This document shows positions 24,853 to 33,479 of a stretch of DNA of 64,000 bases, piece after piece (the first letter of the stretch is position 1; each line of letters begins with the position of its first letter). The notes below the pieces were generated by a model. It did no database searches, was not told where the DNA came from, and saw nothing but the letters and a program-made list of their open reading frames with translations. Origin of the DNA: Oscillospiraceae bacterium (lineage in GTDB: Bacteria; Bacillota; Clostridia; Oscillospirales; Oscillospiraceae); the NCBI GenBank assembly GCA_009780435.1, contig WRAB01000006.1, forward strand, positions 1-64,000. The letters run 5' to 3'. The translations under genes and the position numbers were made by a program.

Positions 24853-25746
24853 ATGTCAATTGAAATGAATATTCAATGGTTCCCCGGCCACATGACCAAG
24901 GCCCGCCGGATGATGGAAGAACAAGTCCGCATGGTGGACGCGGTCTGCGAGATCGTGGACGCCAGGATCCCCGAATCCAGCCGGAATCCGGAGATCGCGG
25001 ACATGGTGGGGGATCGCCCACGGGTGATGATCTTAAACCGGGTGGATCAAGCCGACCCGGAGATCACCAAGGCGTGGGCGGCCTATTACCGGGAAAAAGG
25101 CTACGCTGTCCTGGAGACGGACAGCCAGAGCGGTAAGGGCGTTGACGCCTTTGGCCCGCTCTTGAAAAAACTGCTCCACCACAAGATCGAGCAGAACAAG
25201 GCAAAGGGGATGATCGGAAAACCTTTGCGGGCCATGGTGGTGGGGATACCCAACGTGGGGAAGAGTTCCTTCATCAACCGGGTGGCCAAACGCCGGGCGG
25301 CCATCGCATCGGATCGGCCCGGGGTGACCCGGGGCAAGCAGTGGATTCGCATCGACGAGGGGCTGGAACTCCTGGATACCCCCGGGATTCTATGGCCCAA
25401 GTTCGACAATCAGACCGTGGGGGAGAACCTGGCCTTTACGGGGGCCGTGAAAGATGATATCTTAGACCGGGAGACCCTGGCGGCCAACCTCCTGCTCCGT
25501 CTGCGAGAGAGTTGCTCGGATCGGATTGGGTCGCGGTATAAGTTTCAGCCCGATCCCGAAGCCGACGGTTACACCCTCCTAGAGACGGCGGGGCGGAAAC
25601 GTGGATTTTTAATCTCTGGCGGCGAGGTGGACTTAGAGCGCATGGCCGCCGTATTATTGGACGAGTTCCGAGGCGGGAAATTGGGACGCATTACGTTAGA
25701 GTATCCGCCGGTGGGAGAAGACGCCACGCCCGCTCAATCTGGATAA
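24853..25746 (+). CDS. rbgA: Ribosome biogenesis GTPase RbgA (YlqF)
   Basis: A circularly permuted GTPase needed for late 50S assembly. Order G4-G5-G1-G2-G3 is visible: LNRVD (G4; N-R instead of N-K), ETDSQSGKG (G5), VGIPNVGKSSFINRV (G1), GVTRGKQW (G2) and LLDTPGILWP (G3), then a C-terminal RNA-binding domain; 297 residues, usual length. The N-terminus NIQWFPGHMTKARRMM is typical. I start at ATG 24853 (GAGAGGG eight bases before), not at the GTG ten codons earlier. Confidence 0.94.
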   Translation: MSIEMNIQWFPGHMTKARRMMEEQVRMVDAVCEIVDARIPESSRNPEIADMVGDRPRVMILNRVDQADPEITKAWAAYYREKGYAVLETDSQSGKGVDAFGPLLKKLLHHKIEQNKAKGMIGKPLRAMVVGIPNVGKSSFINRVAKRRAAIASDRPGVTRGKQWIRIDEGLELLDTPGILWPKFDNQTVGENLAFTGAVKDDILDRETLAANLLLRLRESCSDRIGSRYKFQPDPEADGYTLLETAGRKRGFLISGGEVDLERMAAVLLDEFRGGKLGRITLEYPPVGEDATPAQSG

Positions 25747-25770
25747 CGCGGGTTATAAACTGTGAGGAGA

Positions 25771-25882
25771 AAACACCCGCCGCCTGCGGGCGGCACGGTC
25801 TTTGCGAAAGAGGGCGGGGCTGAAAGCTCCTTCGTCTTTGCCCTCTTTTGTAAAGAGGGTGGCTCCGCAGAGCCGGGTGTTT
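25771..25882. repeat. Mosaic palindromic element, copy A (112 bp)
   Basis: Bounded by AAACACCCG and CGGGTGTTT (9-bp terminal inverted repeat). Left hairpin GCCGCCTGCGGGCGGC, right hairpin GGCTCCGCAGAGCC, core CCTTCGTCTTTGCCCTCTTT. Copy B is at 41934-42043. Non-coding, between rbgA and rnhB. Confidence 0.8.
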
Positions 25883-25923
25883 GCCTGATACGCAGATGAT
25901 TTATAATGAGAGTGAGGAACAAC

Positions 25924-26532
25924 ATGACTGATCTCTGGGCGTTAGAACGCAGTTTGCACACAGACGGCTATACCGCCATCTGCGGCGTGGATGAGGCGGG
26001 GCGTGGCCCCTTGGCGGGGCCTGTGGTGGCTGCCGCTGTGATCCTGCCGAAAGATGCGGAACTGCCGGGTCTTGGGGATTCCAAGAAGCTGACGGAACAA
26101 CAGCGGGAAGCGCTATTTGAAGAGATCCAAGCCATAGCCCTGGCCTACGGCATCGGCCACGCTGACGTAGAGGAGATCGACCAGGTGAACATCCTCAATG
26201 CCACCTATCTGGCCATGAACCGGGCCATTGCGGCCTTAGATATCCCGCCGGAGCTCTGTCTCATCGACGGGAACCGGTCGGATGGGATCAAGTACCCAAA
26301 CAGATGCATCGTCGGCGGCGACGGGGTCTGCGCCAGTATTGCGGCGGCCTCGATCCTGGCAAAAGTGACACGGGATCGGTTCATGGTGGAGTTGCACCAA
26401 CAGTACCCCCAATACGGTTTTGATCGCCACAAGGGCTACCCCACCAAGGCCCATTACACGGCGCTGGATACATACGGCCCCGCCCCGGTACATCGACGGA
26501 CATTTTTGCGCAAATGGGAGGCTGGAAGATGA
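25924..26532 (+). CDS. rnhB: Ribonuclease HII
   Basis: Cleaves RNA in RNA-DNA hybrids and single ribonucleotides in DNA. The 202-residue product shows the catalytic acids: GVDEAGRGPLAGPVV (D and E), LCLIDGN (D) and SILAKVTRD (D); the GRG motif senses the ribose 2'-OH. ATG 25924 has GAGGA five bases upstream and is preferred to ATG 25906. Its stop overlaps the start of the next gene (ATGA). Confidence 0.95.
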   Translation: MTDLWALERSLHTDGYTAICGVDEAGRGPLAGPVVAAAVILPKDAELPGLGDSKKLTEQQREALFEEIQAIALAYGIGHADVEEIDQVNILNATYLAMNRAIAALDIPPELCLIDGNRSDGIKYPNRCIVGGDGVCASIAAASILAKVTRDRFMVELHQQYPQYGFDRHKGYPTKAHYTALDTYGPAPVHRRTFLRKWEAGR

Positions 26533-26891
26533 TTAAAAAACTGATCGGCACATGGGGCGAAGAGCGGGCCGCGGACTATCTGCGGGGGAAAGGCTATCGG
26601 ATCGTCGCCACGGGCTACCGCTCCCGGTACGGGGAGATTGACCTCATCGCCGCAGATCAGGATTATGTGGCTTTTGTAGAGGTCAAGACGAGAAAAGACG
26701 GCGACTTCTCCGAGGCGTGGGAGGCCGTGAACAGACAAAAGCAACGGAAACTCCGCCAGACGGCCCAACTGTGGCTCATAGAGAACGAGTCGGAACTGCA
26801 GCCCCGCTTTGATATTATGGAGGTCTACGCCCCACTGGGTGTGGATACGAAAGACCCGAAAATTGTCCACTGGGAGGACGCATTCCAATGA
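26529..26891 (+). CDS. UPF0102 (YraN) family, predicted nuclease-fold protein
   Basis: A 120-residue protein of the YraN/UPF0102 family with a restriction-endonuclease-like core: GEERAADYLRGKGYRIVATGYR, GEIDLIAAD (D) and FVEVKTR (ExK). The activity is not firmly established. Start at ATG 26529 with GGGAGG upstream; overlaps rnhB at ATGA and overlaps the next gene by 4 bases. The rbgA-rnhB-yraN order is widespread. Confidence 0.93.
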   Translation: MIKKLIGTWGEERAADYLRGKGYRIVATGYRSRYGEIDLIAADQDYVAFVEVKTRKDGDFSEAWEAVNRQKQRKLRQTAQLWLIENESELQPRFDIMEVYAPLGVDTKDPKIVHWEDAFQ

Positions 26892-27808
26892 AACTGCCCC
26901 TGTTTGACGCCCACTGCGATACCCTGTTCGCCATGCGGGACACGGGACAGGCCATAGAGCGAAATAATTTACATGTAGATTTAAATCGGGCGGAGCGGTA
27001 TACGCCCTACGCCCAATTTTTCGCCCTCTTCGGATTCCACGGCAGACAGTGTTTTGACGCCGAATACAAGCTATTCCAAGGCGCTCTTGCAAACCATCCA
27101 GACCGCATGATCCACTGCCGCACCGCTGACCAGGCGAGGGCGGCGGCCCGGAGCGGGAAGATCGCCGCCTTTTTATCCATCGAGGGCGCAGAGCTTATCG
27201 AATGCAGCTTGGATCAACTCCGGGAGGCCCATGGACTGGGTGTGCGGATGCTGACCTTGACCTGGAACAACCCCAACGGGTTGAGCGGGACCAATGTCCA
27301 GGAGTCGGAGCGGGGGTTGTCCCATTTAGGGCGGCAGTTTGTGCGCACCTGTGAGGAGCTGGGCATCATCGTAGATGTGGCCCATCTATCGGAGCCGGGG
27401 TTCTGGGACGTGGTGGAGGTGGCCCGCAAACCCTTTATCGCCAGCCACTCCAATGCGAAACACATATGCCCCCACAGCCGGAACCTGACGGATGATCAAT
27501 TTCGTGCGCTGATTGAGGCAGGCGGGGTTGCGGGGATCAATTTGTATACTGATTTTTTGGGAGAAGACCCCGATACGGACACGGTAATCGCCCATATAGA
27601 GCACTTTTTGAGCTTGGGCGGGGAGCGATCCATCGCCTTTGGCGCCGATCTGGACGGCTGTGACCAATTGCCCCGGGGGATTCGCGGCATCCAGGACATG
27701 GAGAAAATCGGTGGGCGAATGTTGCAAAAGAACTACCCAGAATCGCTCATATATGATATATTTTATCACAACCTAATGAGAGTAGTGGATGACGTATGCG
27801 GTATTTAA
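26888..27808 (+). CDS. Membrane-dipeptidase-like metallopeptidase (M19)
   Basis: A 306-residue amidohydrolase-fold dipeptidase. Zinc ligands visible: FDAHCDT (H and D near 8-10), SIEGAE (E, about 98), VDVAHLSE (H, about 164), ASHSNAK (H, about 185) and GADLDG (D, about 256). No signal peptide, so cytosolic, as in most Firmicute members. Likely cleaves dipeptides, possibly D-configured. Overlaps yraN by 4 bases and thrC by 13, indicating one operon. Confidence 0.92.
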   Translation: MKLPLFDAHCDTLFAMRDTGQAIERNNLHVDLNRAERYTPYAQFFALFGFHGRQCFDAEYKLFQGALANHPDRMIHCRTADQARAAARSGKIAAFLSIEGAELIECSLDQLREAHGLGVRMLTLTWNNPNGLSGTNVQESERGLSHLGRQFVRTCEELGIIVDVAHLSEPGFWDVVEVARKPFIASHSNAKHICPHSRNLTDDQFRALIEAGGVAGINLYTDFLGEDPDTDTVIAHIEHFLSLGGERSIAFGADLDGCDQLPRGIRGIQDMEKIGGRMLQKNYPESLIYDIFYHNLMRVVDDVCGI

Positions 27809-29283
27809 GCACGAGAGACAAGTTAGTACGGGTCACAGCGGCGGAGGCGATTGCCAAGGGCCTAAGTGATGAAGGGGGCCTGTTTGTCCCAGAGGTTCTG
27901 CCCAGTTTATCCGAGGGACAGATTCAATCTATGTGTGCCATGCGCTATCAGCAGCGGGCGGTGTATATTATGAGCGCCTTTTTGAAAGATTTTTCCGCCG
28001 CCGAACTCACGGAGTTTGCGACGAAGGCCTATAGTGACAAAAACTTCTCTGCGCCCCAAATCGCGCCTCTGAAGACATTGACAGGTGACACCTGGTTTTT
28101 GGAGCTGTGGCACGGCCCCACCTCGGCCTTTAAAGACATGGCCCTCCAGATGTTACCCCATCTGTTGACCGCCTCCCTGCAAAAGACGGGAGAGACGCGT
28201 AAGGTCTGTATTCTCGTAGCCACCTCCGGCGACACGGGTAAGGCCGCCCTAGAGGGCTTTTGCGATGTAGATCGGACGAAAATACTGGTCTTTTACCCCC
28301 AAGATGGGGTCAGTGATGTCCAGAGACTCCAGATGGTCAGTCAATCCGGTGGCAATGTGGGTGTCTCGGGTGTGGTAGGGAACTTTGATGACGCCCAGAC
28401 AGGGGTCAAGCAGATCTTTGGAGATCCGGTGCTAAAGCATGTCTCTTCGGCGGCGGGATATGTCCTCTCCTCGGCCAACTCCATCAATTGGGGACGATTA
28501 TTGCCCCAGATCGTCTACTATGTATCGGCCTATTGTGACTTGGTGCAGGCGGGGCGGATCGCCTTGGGAGACCCCGTCAATGTCTCGGTGCCCACGGGGA
28601 ATTTTGGCAATATTTTGGCGGCGTTTTATGCCAAGAAAATGGGACTGCCCATCAACAAGCTCATCTGTGCATCCAATGAGAACAATGTGTTGACGAACTT
28701 TATCCGTACCGGGACCTATGACCGGAACCGGCCCTTCCACAACACCTTGTCCCCCTCTATGGATATCCTGGTATCCAGCAATCTGGAGCGGCTTCTGTTT
28801 GCCCTGTCGGGGGAGAGCGATGTGATCACAGCCGCCTATATGGCGGAGCTCAATAAGACGGGGCGGTATACGGTCACGCCCCAGATTAAGCGGGAGATCG
28901 ACCAGATCTTTTGGGCGGATTACTGCGACGATGAGAAGACGAAAAAGGTCATATACGCCACCTATCGGAAATTCGGCTATCTCATCGATCCCCACACCGC
29001 CGTGGCATTCGATGTGCTCAACCACTACCGCCACGATACGGGAGACAACACACCCGCTATTGTGGTCTCTACCGCCAGCCCCTATAAATTCGCCGACAGC
29101 GTATTGGACGCCTTGGGCCAGTGGGGAAGAGAGGAGGGGCTGGAACTCATCGACCGCCTGGCCAGTGTGACGGGGACGATCCCGCCTATGCCGCTCTTAG
29201 GACTCAAAGGCAAACGTGTCCGGTTCGACCAAGTGATCTATAAAGAGGCAATGCCCCAGGCGGTTATGGATTTTTTGAAGTAG
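27796..29283 (+). CDS. thrC: Threonine synthase
   Basis: Converts O-phosphohomoserine to threonine with PLP. The 495-residue length fits the class I/yeast-like long form. PLP lysine is K113 in GPTSAFKDMALQ; phosphate-binding ATSGDTGKAAL and the glycine-rich VPTGNFGNILAA follow. Start ATG 27796 lies inside the dipeptidase gene end (13-base overlap). Last gene of the rbgA-thrC group; the next region changes composition to the restriction-modification genes. Confidence 0.95.
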   Translation: MRYLSTRDKLVRVTAAEAIAKGLSDEGGLFVPEVLPSLSEGQIQSMCAMRYQQRAVYIMSAFLKDFSAAELTEFATKAYSDKNFSAPQIAPLKTLTGDTWFLELWHGPTSAFKDMALQMLPHLLTASLQKTGETRKVCILVATSGDTGKAALEGFCDVDRTKILVFYPQDGVSDVQRLQMVSQSGGNVGVSGVVGNFDDAQTGVKQIFGDPVLKHVSSAAGYVLSSANSINWGRLLPQIVYYVSAYCDLVQAGRIALGDPVNVSVPTGNFGNILAAFYAKKMGLPINKLICASNENNVLTNFIRTGTYDRNRPFHNTLSPSMDILVSSNLERLLFALSGESDVITAAYMAELNKTGRYTVTPQIKREIDQIFWADYCDDEKTKKVIYATYRKFGYLIDPHTAVAFDVLNHYRHDTGDNTPAIVVSTASPYKFADSVLDALGQWGREEGLELIDRLASVTGTIPPMPLLGLKGKRVRFDQVIYKEAMPQAVMDFLK

Positions 29284-29446
29284 GGGATTGGTGACAGCAA
29301 CATTTCCGTATGAAAGCCTCCTTTCGTAAAGGCAGTAGCGATAAAACTTTTCCGAAAACGCCCTCCGCTTTTTCTTGCAATCTTCTTTCCAATACTATAT
29401 GATGTATCCGTATAGACAGATGTTACTAGATACGGAGGATGCGGCA

Positions 29447-31375
29447 ATGGCAAAGAAAGAAGCTAATTTTGACGTATACATACAGGAACAATTGCGTGAC
29501 GCGAAAATAGAATTTTCGGTACAAGGTAGTACCGTCCATGAGATAAACGAAGCCCTAAAGACTGCTTCCAAACGGCAAACAGGCAAGGGTGGCTATCCAG
29601 AATTTGTTGCTATCGTAGGCGAATATGTGCTTGTCGGCGAAAACAAGCCGGATAGAAGTTTGCTTTGTCAACGGGATAGCGAGGACAATATTTCGCTCGA
29701 AGTTAAGGCAACCGAAGAGTATGCCCTCAATGGTGCGCTGTGGTATGCAAAACGCATTATTGAAAAAACCAGTTTCAAAAAAGTGTTTGCGTTCGGCAAT
29801 GCGGGCGATAGCAAGCACCATATTTTGCAACCGCTTTTTGTCGGTGTAGACGGCCACGTTGAGTTAGATGAAGTGCAGACGTTTGAGAATTTTTCGGCTG
29901 ATAATATTGAGGAGTATTACCGCCGTATTGTCTTAGGCGAAACGCCACCCGAGGATGTCGAGTTAGGTGAAGTATTAAAACACGCAAAGACGTTACACGA
30001 ATACCTCCGCACATTTGGCAGTTTAGGTGAGGACGAAAAGCCACTTGTTGTGTCGGCGATTTTGCTTGCCCTGCGTGAGGAAAAAGAAAAGAATTTTCAG
30101 ATTGACATGCTTAACGGTGACACTCACGTCACAGACGGCAGTAAGTTGTTTAAGGCTCTTGAAAGTTGCTTTGCCCGCGCACAAGTCGGCCCCCAGATGA
30201 AACGTGATAGAATACTCAATCAGTTTACGCTTATCAAAGACCGCCCGAAGTTAAATGCCAAAGTGCCAACGCTTGGCGATAAAACACCTCTACGTTACTT
30301 TACTGAGTTTATTCGTGAGAATATTTTTAACGCCGTTATCAGTAATTCTGGCGAGGATTTTTTGGGGCGTTTTTATAGCGAGTTTGTGTCCTATTCTGGC
30401 GGCGATGGACAAGCTTTAGGTGTCGTTCTCACACCTAGTCATATTACCGACCTGTTTTGTGACTTAGTAGACTTGAAACCCGATGATGTGCTGTTCGATC
30501 CCTGCTGTGGTACGGGCGGCTTTTTGGTGGCGGGCATGTATCGCCTGTTTGAAATGGCACAGGATGAACACGCAAAAAACAATGTCAAAGAAAAACAAAT
30601 CCACGGCATAGAAGACCGAGAAGATATGTTCGCCATTGCCACTACCAACATGATTTTTCGTGGCGATGGGCGCAGCAATCTTGAGTGTGGAGATTTTTTC
30701 ACCTACAATCCGTCTGAACTCCAAATCAGCAGGGAAGCAACGGTTGGGCTGATGAATCCACCCTATTCACAGGGAAGCAAGGAGCATCCGGGGCTATATG
30801 AGATTTGTTTCATTCGCCACTTGCTGGATAGCCTTGTAAAAGGCGGACGGACGGCTGTTATCGTGCCTGTTTCCACCATGATTGGCAAGTCAAAAGAGGA
30901 AAAGGAAGTCAAAAAGGAACTGCTCAAACGCCATACGCTGGAAGGTGTAATAAGTTGCAATAAGAATACATTCTATGGCGTGGGAACGGTGCCGTGTATT
31001 GCGATATTTACTTGCGGCGTGTCGCACCCAAAAGATAAGTTGGTGAAGTTCGCCAATTTTGAAGATGATGGTTTTGTCGTGAAAAAACATATCGGGTTGG
31101 TTGAGACAGAGCGGGCCAAAGACCGCAAGAGTTATCTGCTCGACTGCTGGCGTGGCAAAGTTGAAGATGTACCGAGTAAATTCATGGTGCAGACTGTCGT
31201 TGAAGACACAGACGAGTGGATTCATGCGTTTTACTATTACAACGATGAAATTCCAACGGAACAGGACTTTATGGATAGCATTGCCGACTACCTGACTTTT
31301 GAGTTCAATATGATAACCCGTGGACGTGGGTACCTGTTCGAGGAGGATAGTAGAGATGCTTGCGTTGAGAGATAG
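29447..31375 (+). CDS. BcgI-like fused restriction endonuclease-adenine methyltransferase
   Basis: A 642-residue protein. N-terminal domain (1-150) shows a PD-(D/E)XK nuclease-like signature P51-E52...E65-N-K67 (GYPEFVAIVGEYVLVGENKP). The rest is an N6-adenine methyltransferase of the type I HsdM kind: motif I DPCCGTGG (351-358) and motif IV NPPY (437-440). No separate HsdR is nearby. Size and order (A about 640, followed by a specificity subunit of about 350) match BcgI-type IIB systems (family knowledge), where one protein both cuts and methylates. ATG 29447 has GGAGG eight bases upstream. GC is visibly lower than flanks, indicating acquisition. Confidence 0.85.
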   Translation: MAKKEANFDVYIQEQLRDAKIEFSVQGSTVHEINEALKTASKRQTGKGGYPEFVAIVGEYVLVGENKPDRSLLCQRDSEDNISLEVKATEEYALNGALWYAKRIIEKTSFKKVFAFGNAGDSKHHILQPLFVGVDGHVELDEVQTFENFSADNIEEYYRRIVLGETPPEDVELGEVLKHAKTLHEYLRTFGSLGEDEKPLVVSAILLALREEKEKNFQIDMLNGDTHVTDGSKLFKALESCFARAQVGPQMKRDRILNQFTLIKDRPKLNAKVPTLGDKTPLRYFTEFIRENIFNAVISNSGEDFLGRFYSEFVSYSGGDGQALGVVLTPSHITDLFCDLVDLKPDDVLFDPCCGTGGFLVAGMYRLFEMAQDEHAKNNVKEKQIHGIEDREDMFAIATTNMIFRGDGRSNLECGDFFTYNPSELQISREATVGLMNPPYSQGSKEHPGLYEICFIRHLLDSLVKGGRTAVIVPVSTMIGKSKEEKEVKKELLKRHTLEGVISCNKNTFYGVGTVPCIAIFTCGVSHPKDKLVKFANFEDDGFVVKKHIGLVETERAKDRKSYLLDCWRGKVEDVPSKFMVQTVVEDTDEWIHAFYYYNDEIPTEQDFMDSIADYLTFEFNMITRGRGYLFEEDSRDACVER

Positions 31376-32426
31376 GGAGTGGTTACCGTTTTATTTTAAC
31401 GAAATCTTTAGTCAAATTCAACGTGGGAAGCGCTTAAAGACTGCTGACCATATAAATGGAACTATGCCATATGTTTCAGCGAGCACGACGAATAACGGCG
31501 TCGATGGCTTTATCTCAAATACGACAGGGGTTCGCATATTTAATCATTGCCTGACAGTTGTTAATATCGGAAATGTTGGGAAGTCTTTATACCACAACTA
31601 TGAATTTGTAGCCAGCGACAATGTTACAGCATTAAAAAATCCAGCGATTAATCGGTGTGTTTATTTGTTTTTAGCGCCTATTGTTTCGCGGCTTGAAGAA
31701 AAATATGATTATGGCAGAATTATAAATGATACTCGTATTAATAAAGAAATCATGTTGCTACCTGTAACCGCTGGCGGCAACCCAGATTGGAAGTTTATGG
31801 CGGATTACATCCGTGAGCGTGAACAGAGGTTTGTGCAGCGATATGTTGAACATGCTGAACAGATTTTGCATGAGTGTAATTCCAAAAATGTCACGCCTCT
31901 TGCAGAGAAAATGTGGGGCGAATTTGCACTGTCCAGTGGTTTTTCAATACAATCGACGTCTAGTAGCATTGATAAAATAAAGCTTGCACAAGGCGATGGC
32001 ATGTATCCGTATTTAACTCGTACAGATAGAAATAATGGTATAGATAGTTTTGTGTGCAGTCAAAAGAACTATGCACTCGATGAAGGGAATTGCATAACAA
32101 TCGGCCTTGATACACAGACGGCGTTTTATCAACCTATTGCCTTTTATACAGGGCAAAATATCCAAATCCTGCGCAATGACAACTTGAATAGATATACCGC
32201 AAAATTTCTTTTGCCATTGTTGAAAAATCTGCTTACGATTTTCAACTGGGGGAGTTCTGGCGCAACCTTAACACGCTTGCGGAGAAGTAAAATTTTACTG
32301 CCTATTGATGACAACGGAAAGCCCGATTGGGCATACATGGAGCAATATGCGAAGTCAGTGACTAGGCAGCAAGTGCAGATGTATTTGACGCATGTGAAGG
32401 CAAAGCAGGATTATATCGTTTCTTAA
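31356..32426 (+). CDS. Specificity subunit of the BcgI-like restriction-modification system
   Basis: A 356-residue protein with two tandem target-recognition halves: first WLPFYFNEIFSQIQRGKRLK with MPYVSASTTNNGVDGFI (about 9-60), second FALSSGFSIQSTSSSIDKIK with MYPYLTRTDRNNGIDSFV (about 190-235); each half ends in a helical conserved region (PDWKFMADYIRER; PDWAYMEQYAKSV). Two half-domains imply a bipartite asymmetric DNA site. AGGAGG lies nine bases before ATG 31356; overlaps the nuclease-methylase gene by 20 bases. AT-rich like its partner. Confidence 0.85.
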   Translation: MLALRDREWLPFYFNEIFSQIQRGKRLKTADHINGTMPYVSASTTNNGVDGFISNTTGVRIFNHCLTVVNIGNVGKSLYHNYEFVASDNVTALKNPAINRCVYLFLAPIVSRLEEKYDYGRIINDTRINKEIMLLPVTAGGNPDWKFMADYIREREQRFVQRYVEHAEQILHECNSKNVTPLAEKMWGEFALSSGFSIQSTSSSIDKIKLAQGDGMYPYLTRTDRNNGIDSFVCSQKNYALDEGNCITIGLDTQTAFYQPIAFYTGQNIQILRNDNLNRYTAKFLLPLLKNLLTIFNWGSSGATLTRLRRSKILLPIDDNGKPDWAYMEQYAKSVTRQQVQMYLTHVKAKQDYIVS

Positions 32427-32449
32427 GCCGCACGGATAATCCGCAATAA

Positions 32450-32472
32450 GGGCGGCCAATGGCCGCCCCTAC
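32450..32472. repeat. REP-like repeat (single unit, reverse orientation)
   Basis: GGGCGGCCAATGGCCGCCC followed by CTAC; unit of the GTAGGGGCG family, just after the restriction-modification genes. Confidence 0.6.
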
Positions 32473-32485
32473 GTGTCTTGTTGTG

Positions 32486-32653
32486 CTATTTTGCAACAAA
32501 GGTGCCGCAGAACGTATCAGTTTCAAACACGCTCTCACGGGCTTGGTTTTCCACCGTGATATGATCGGCGTGACAGGTGAGGTCTGCGCTGTTGTAGACA
32601 CAGGTAGTCACTTCACAACTGATGCCGGGTAATTTTGGGGCCTGGGTGCTCAT
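32486..32653 (-). CDS. DUF1540 small cysteine-rich protein
   Basis: A 55-residue protein with the DUF1540 cysteine pattern: ISCEVTTCVYN, TCHADHITV and FCGTF (four cysteines, probable zinc or redox site). Typical of clostridia, unknown function. ATG 32653 (or the adjacent ATG 32656) has GGAG upstream. Divergent from the metallophosphatase gene. Confidence 0.85.
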   Translation of the reverse strand: MSTQAPKLPGISCEVTTCVYNSADLTCHADHITVENQARESVFETDTFCGTFVAK

Positions 32654-32741
32654 CATTTGCGCTCCTTTTCTATCATCTGCGGGATATATACTCCCGTGCC
32701 TATTTTGTCTCGGAGCGAATCCGAATATACCGGAGGATAAC

Positions 32742-33428
32742 ATGTCTCTTTATGCCATTGGCGATCTCCATCTCTCTCTCTCTGCGGACAAACCTATGGA
32801 TGTGTTTGGCGGGCGGTGGGAGCAATATATGGAAAAAATAAAAATTGGATTTTCCCATCTGAAGTCAGATGACGTGACCGTCCTCTGCGGAGATATCACC
32901 TGGGGGATGCATCTGGAGGACTGTCTGGCGGATTTTCAATATATTGATCATCTGCCGGGGAAAAAGATCATCCTCAAGGGCAACCACGACTACTGGTGGA
33001 CGACTGCGACCAAAGCGGGCCGGTTTTTCGAGGCCTACGGCCTGACCAGTATTGCGCTCCTCCACAACAACTGCCACTTCTACGAAGGTGTCGCTATCTG
33101 CGGTACCCGTGGCTGGTTCTACGAGGAGGAGACACACGGGGAACACGATAAGAAAATCCTAAACCGGGAAATCATGCGCCTGGAGGCGTCTCTCAAGGCG
33201 GCGGGAGATCGGGAGAAACTCTGCTTCCTCCACTATCCGCCCCGGTACAGAGACTACGTCTGCCGGGAGATCATAGACGTGATGGCGGCCTATGGGGTGA
33301 AGCGGTGCTTTTACGGCCATATTCACGGCTCCGGGTTCAAACACGCCGTGGAGGGCCTGGTGGAGGGGATCGTGTATAAGATGGTCTCCGCCGACGCCGT
33401 CCAGTTTTCCCCGTATAAAATCTTGTGA
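32742..33428 (+). CDS. Calcineurin-like metallophosphatase
   Basis: A 228-residue two-metal phosphoesterase: D8-L-H10 (IGDLHLS), G50-D51 (VLCGD), G80-N81-H82-D83 (LKGNHDYWW), LHYPPRY and YGHIHGSG near the end supply the expected ligands. No signal peptide. Substrate not predictable; related proteins are annotated as predicted phosphohydrolases (YjbK/YkuE-like neighbours). GGAGG precedes ATG 32742. Confidence 0.92.
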   Translation: MSLYAIGDLHLSLSADKPMDVFGGRWEQYMEKIKIGFSHLKSDDVTVLCGDITWGMHLEDCLADFQYIDHLPGKKIILKGNHDYWWTTATKAGRFFEAYGLTSIALLHNNCHFYEGVAICGTRGWFYEEETHGEHDKKILNREIMRLEASLKAAGDREKLCFLHYPPRYRDYVCREIIDVMAAYGVKRCFYGHIHGSGFKHAVEGLVEGIVYKMVSADAVQFSPYKIL

Positions 33429-33479
33429 AAACAGGCAAGGCAATTGTTCTGCTCTCGCCTGTAACATACCTTCATATGC

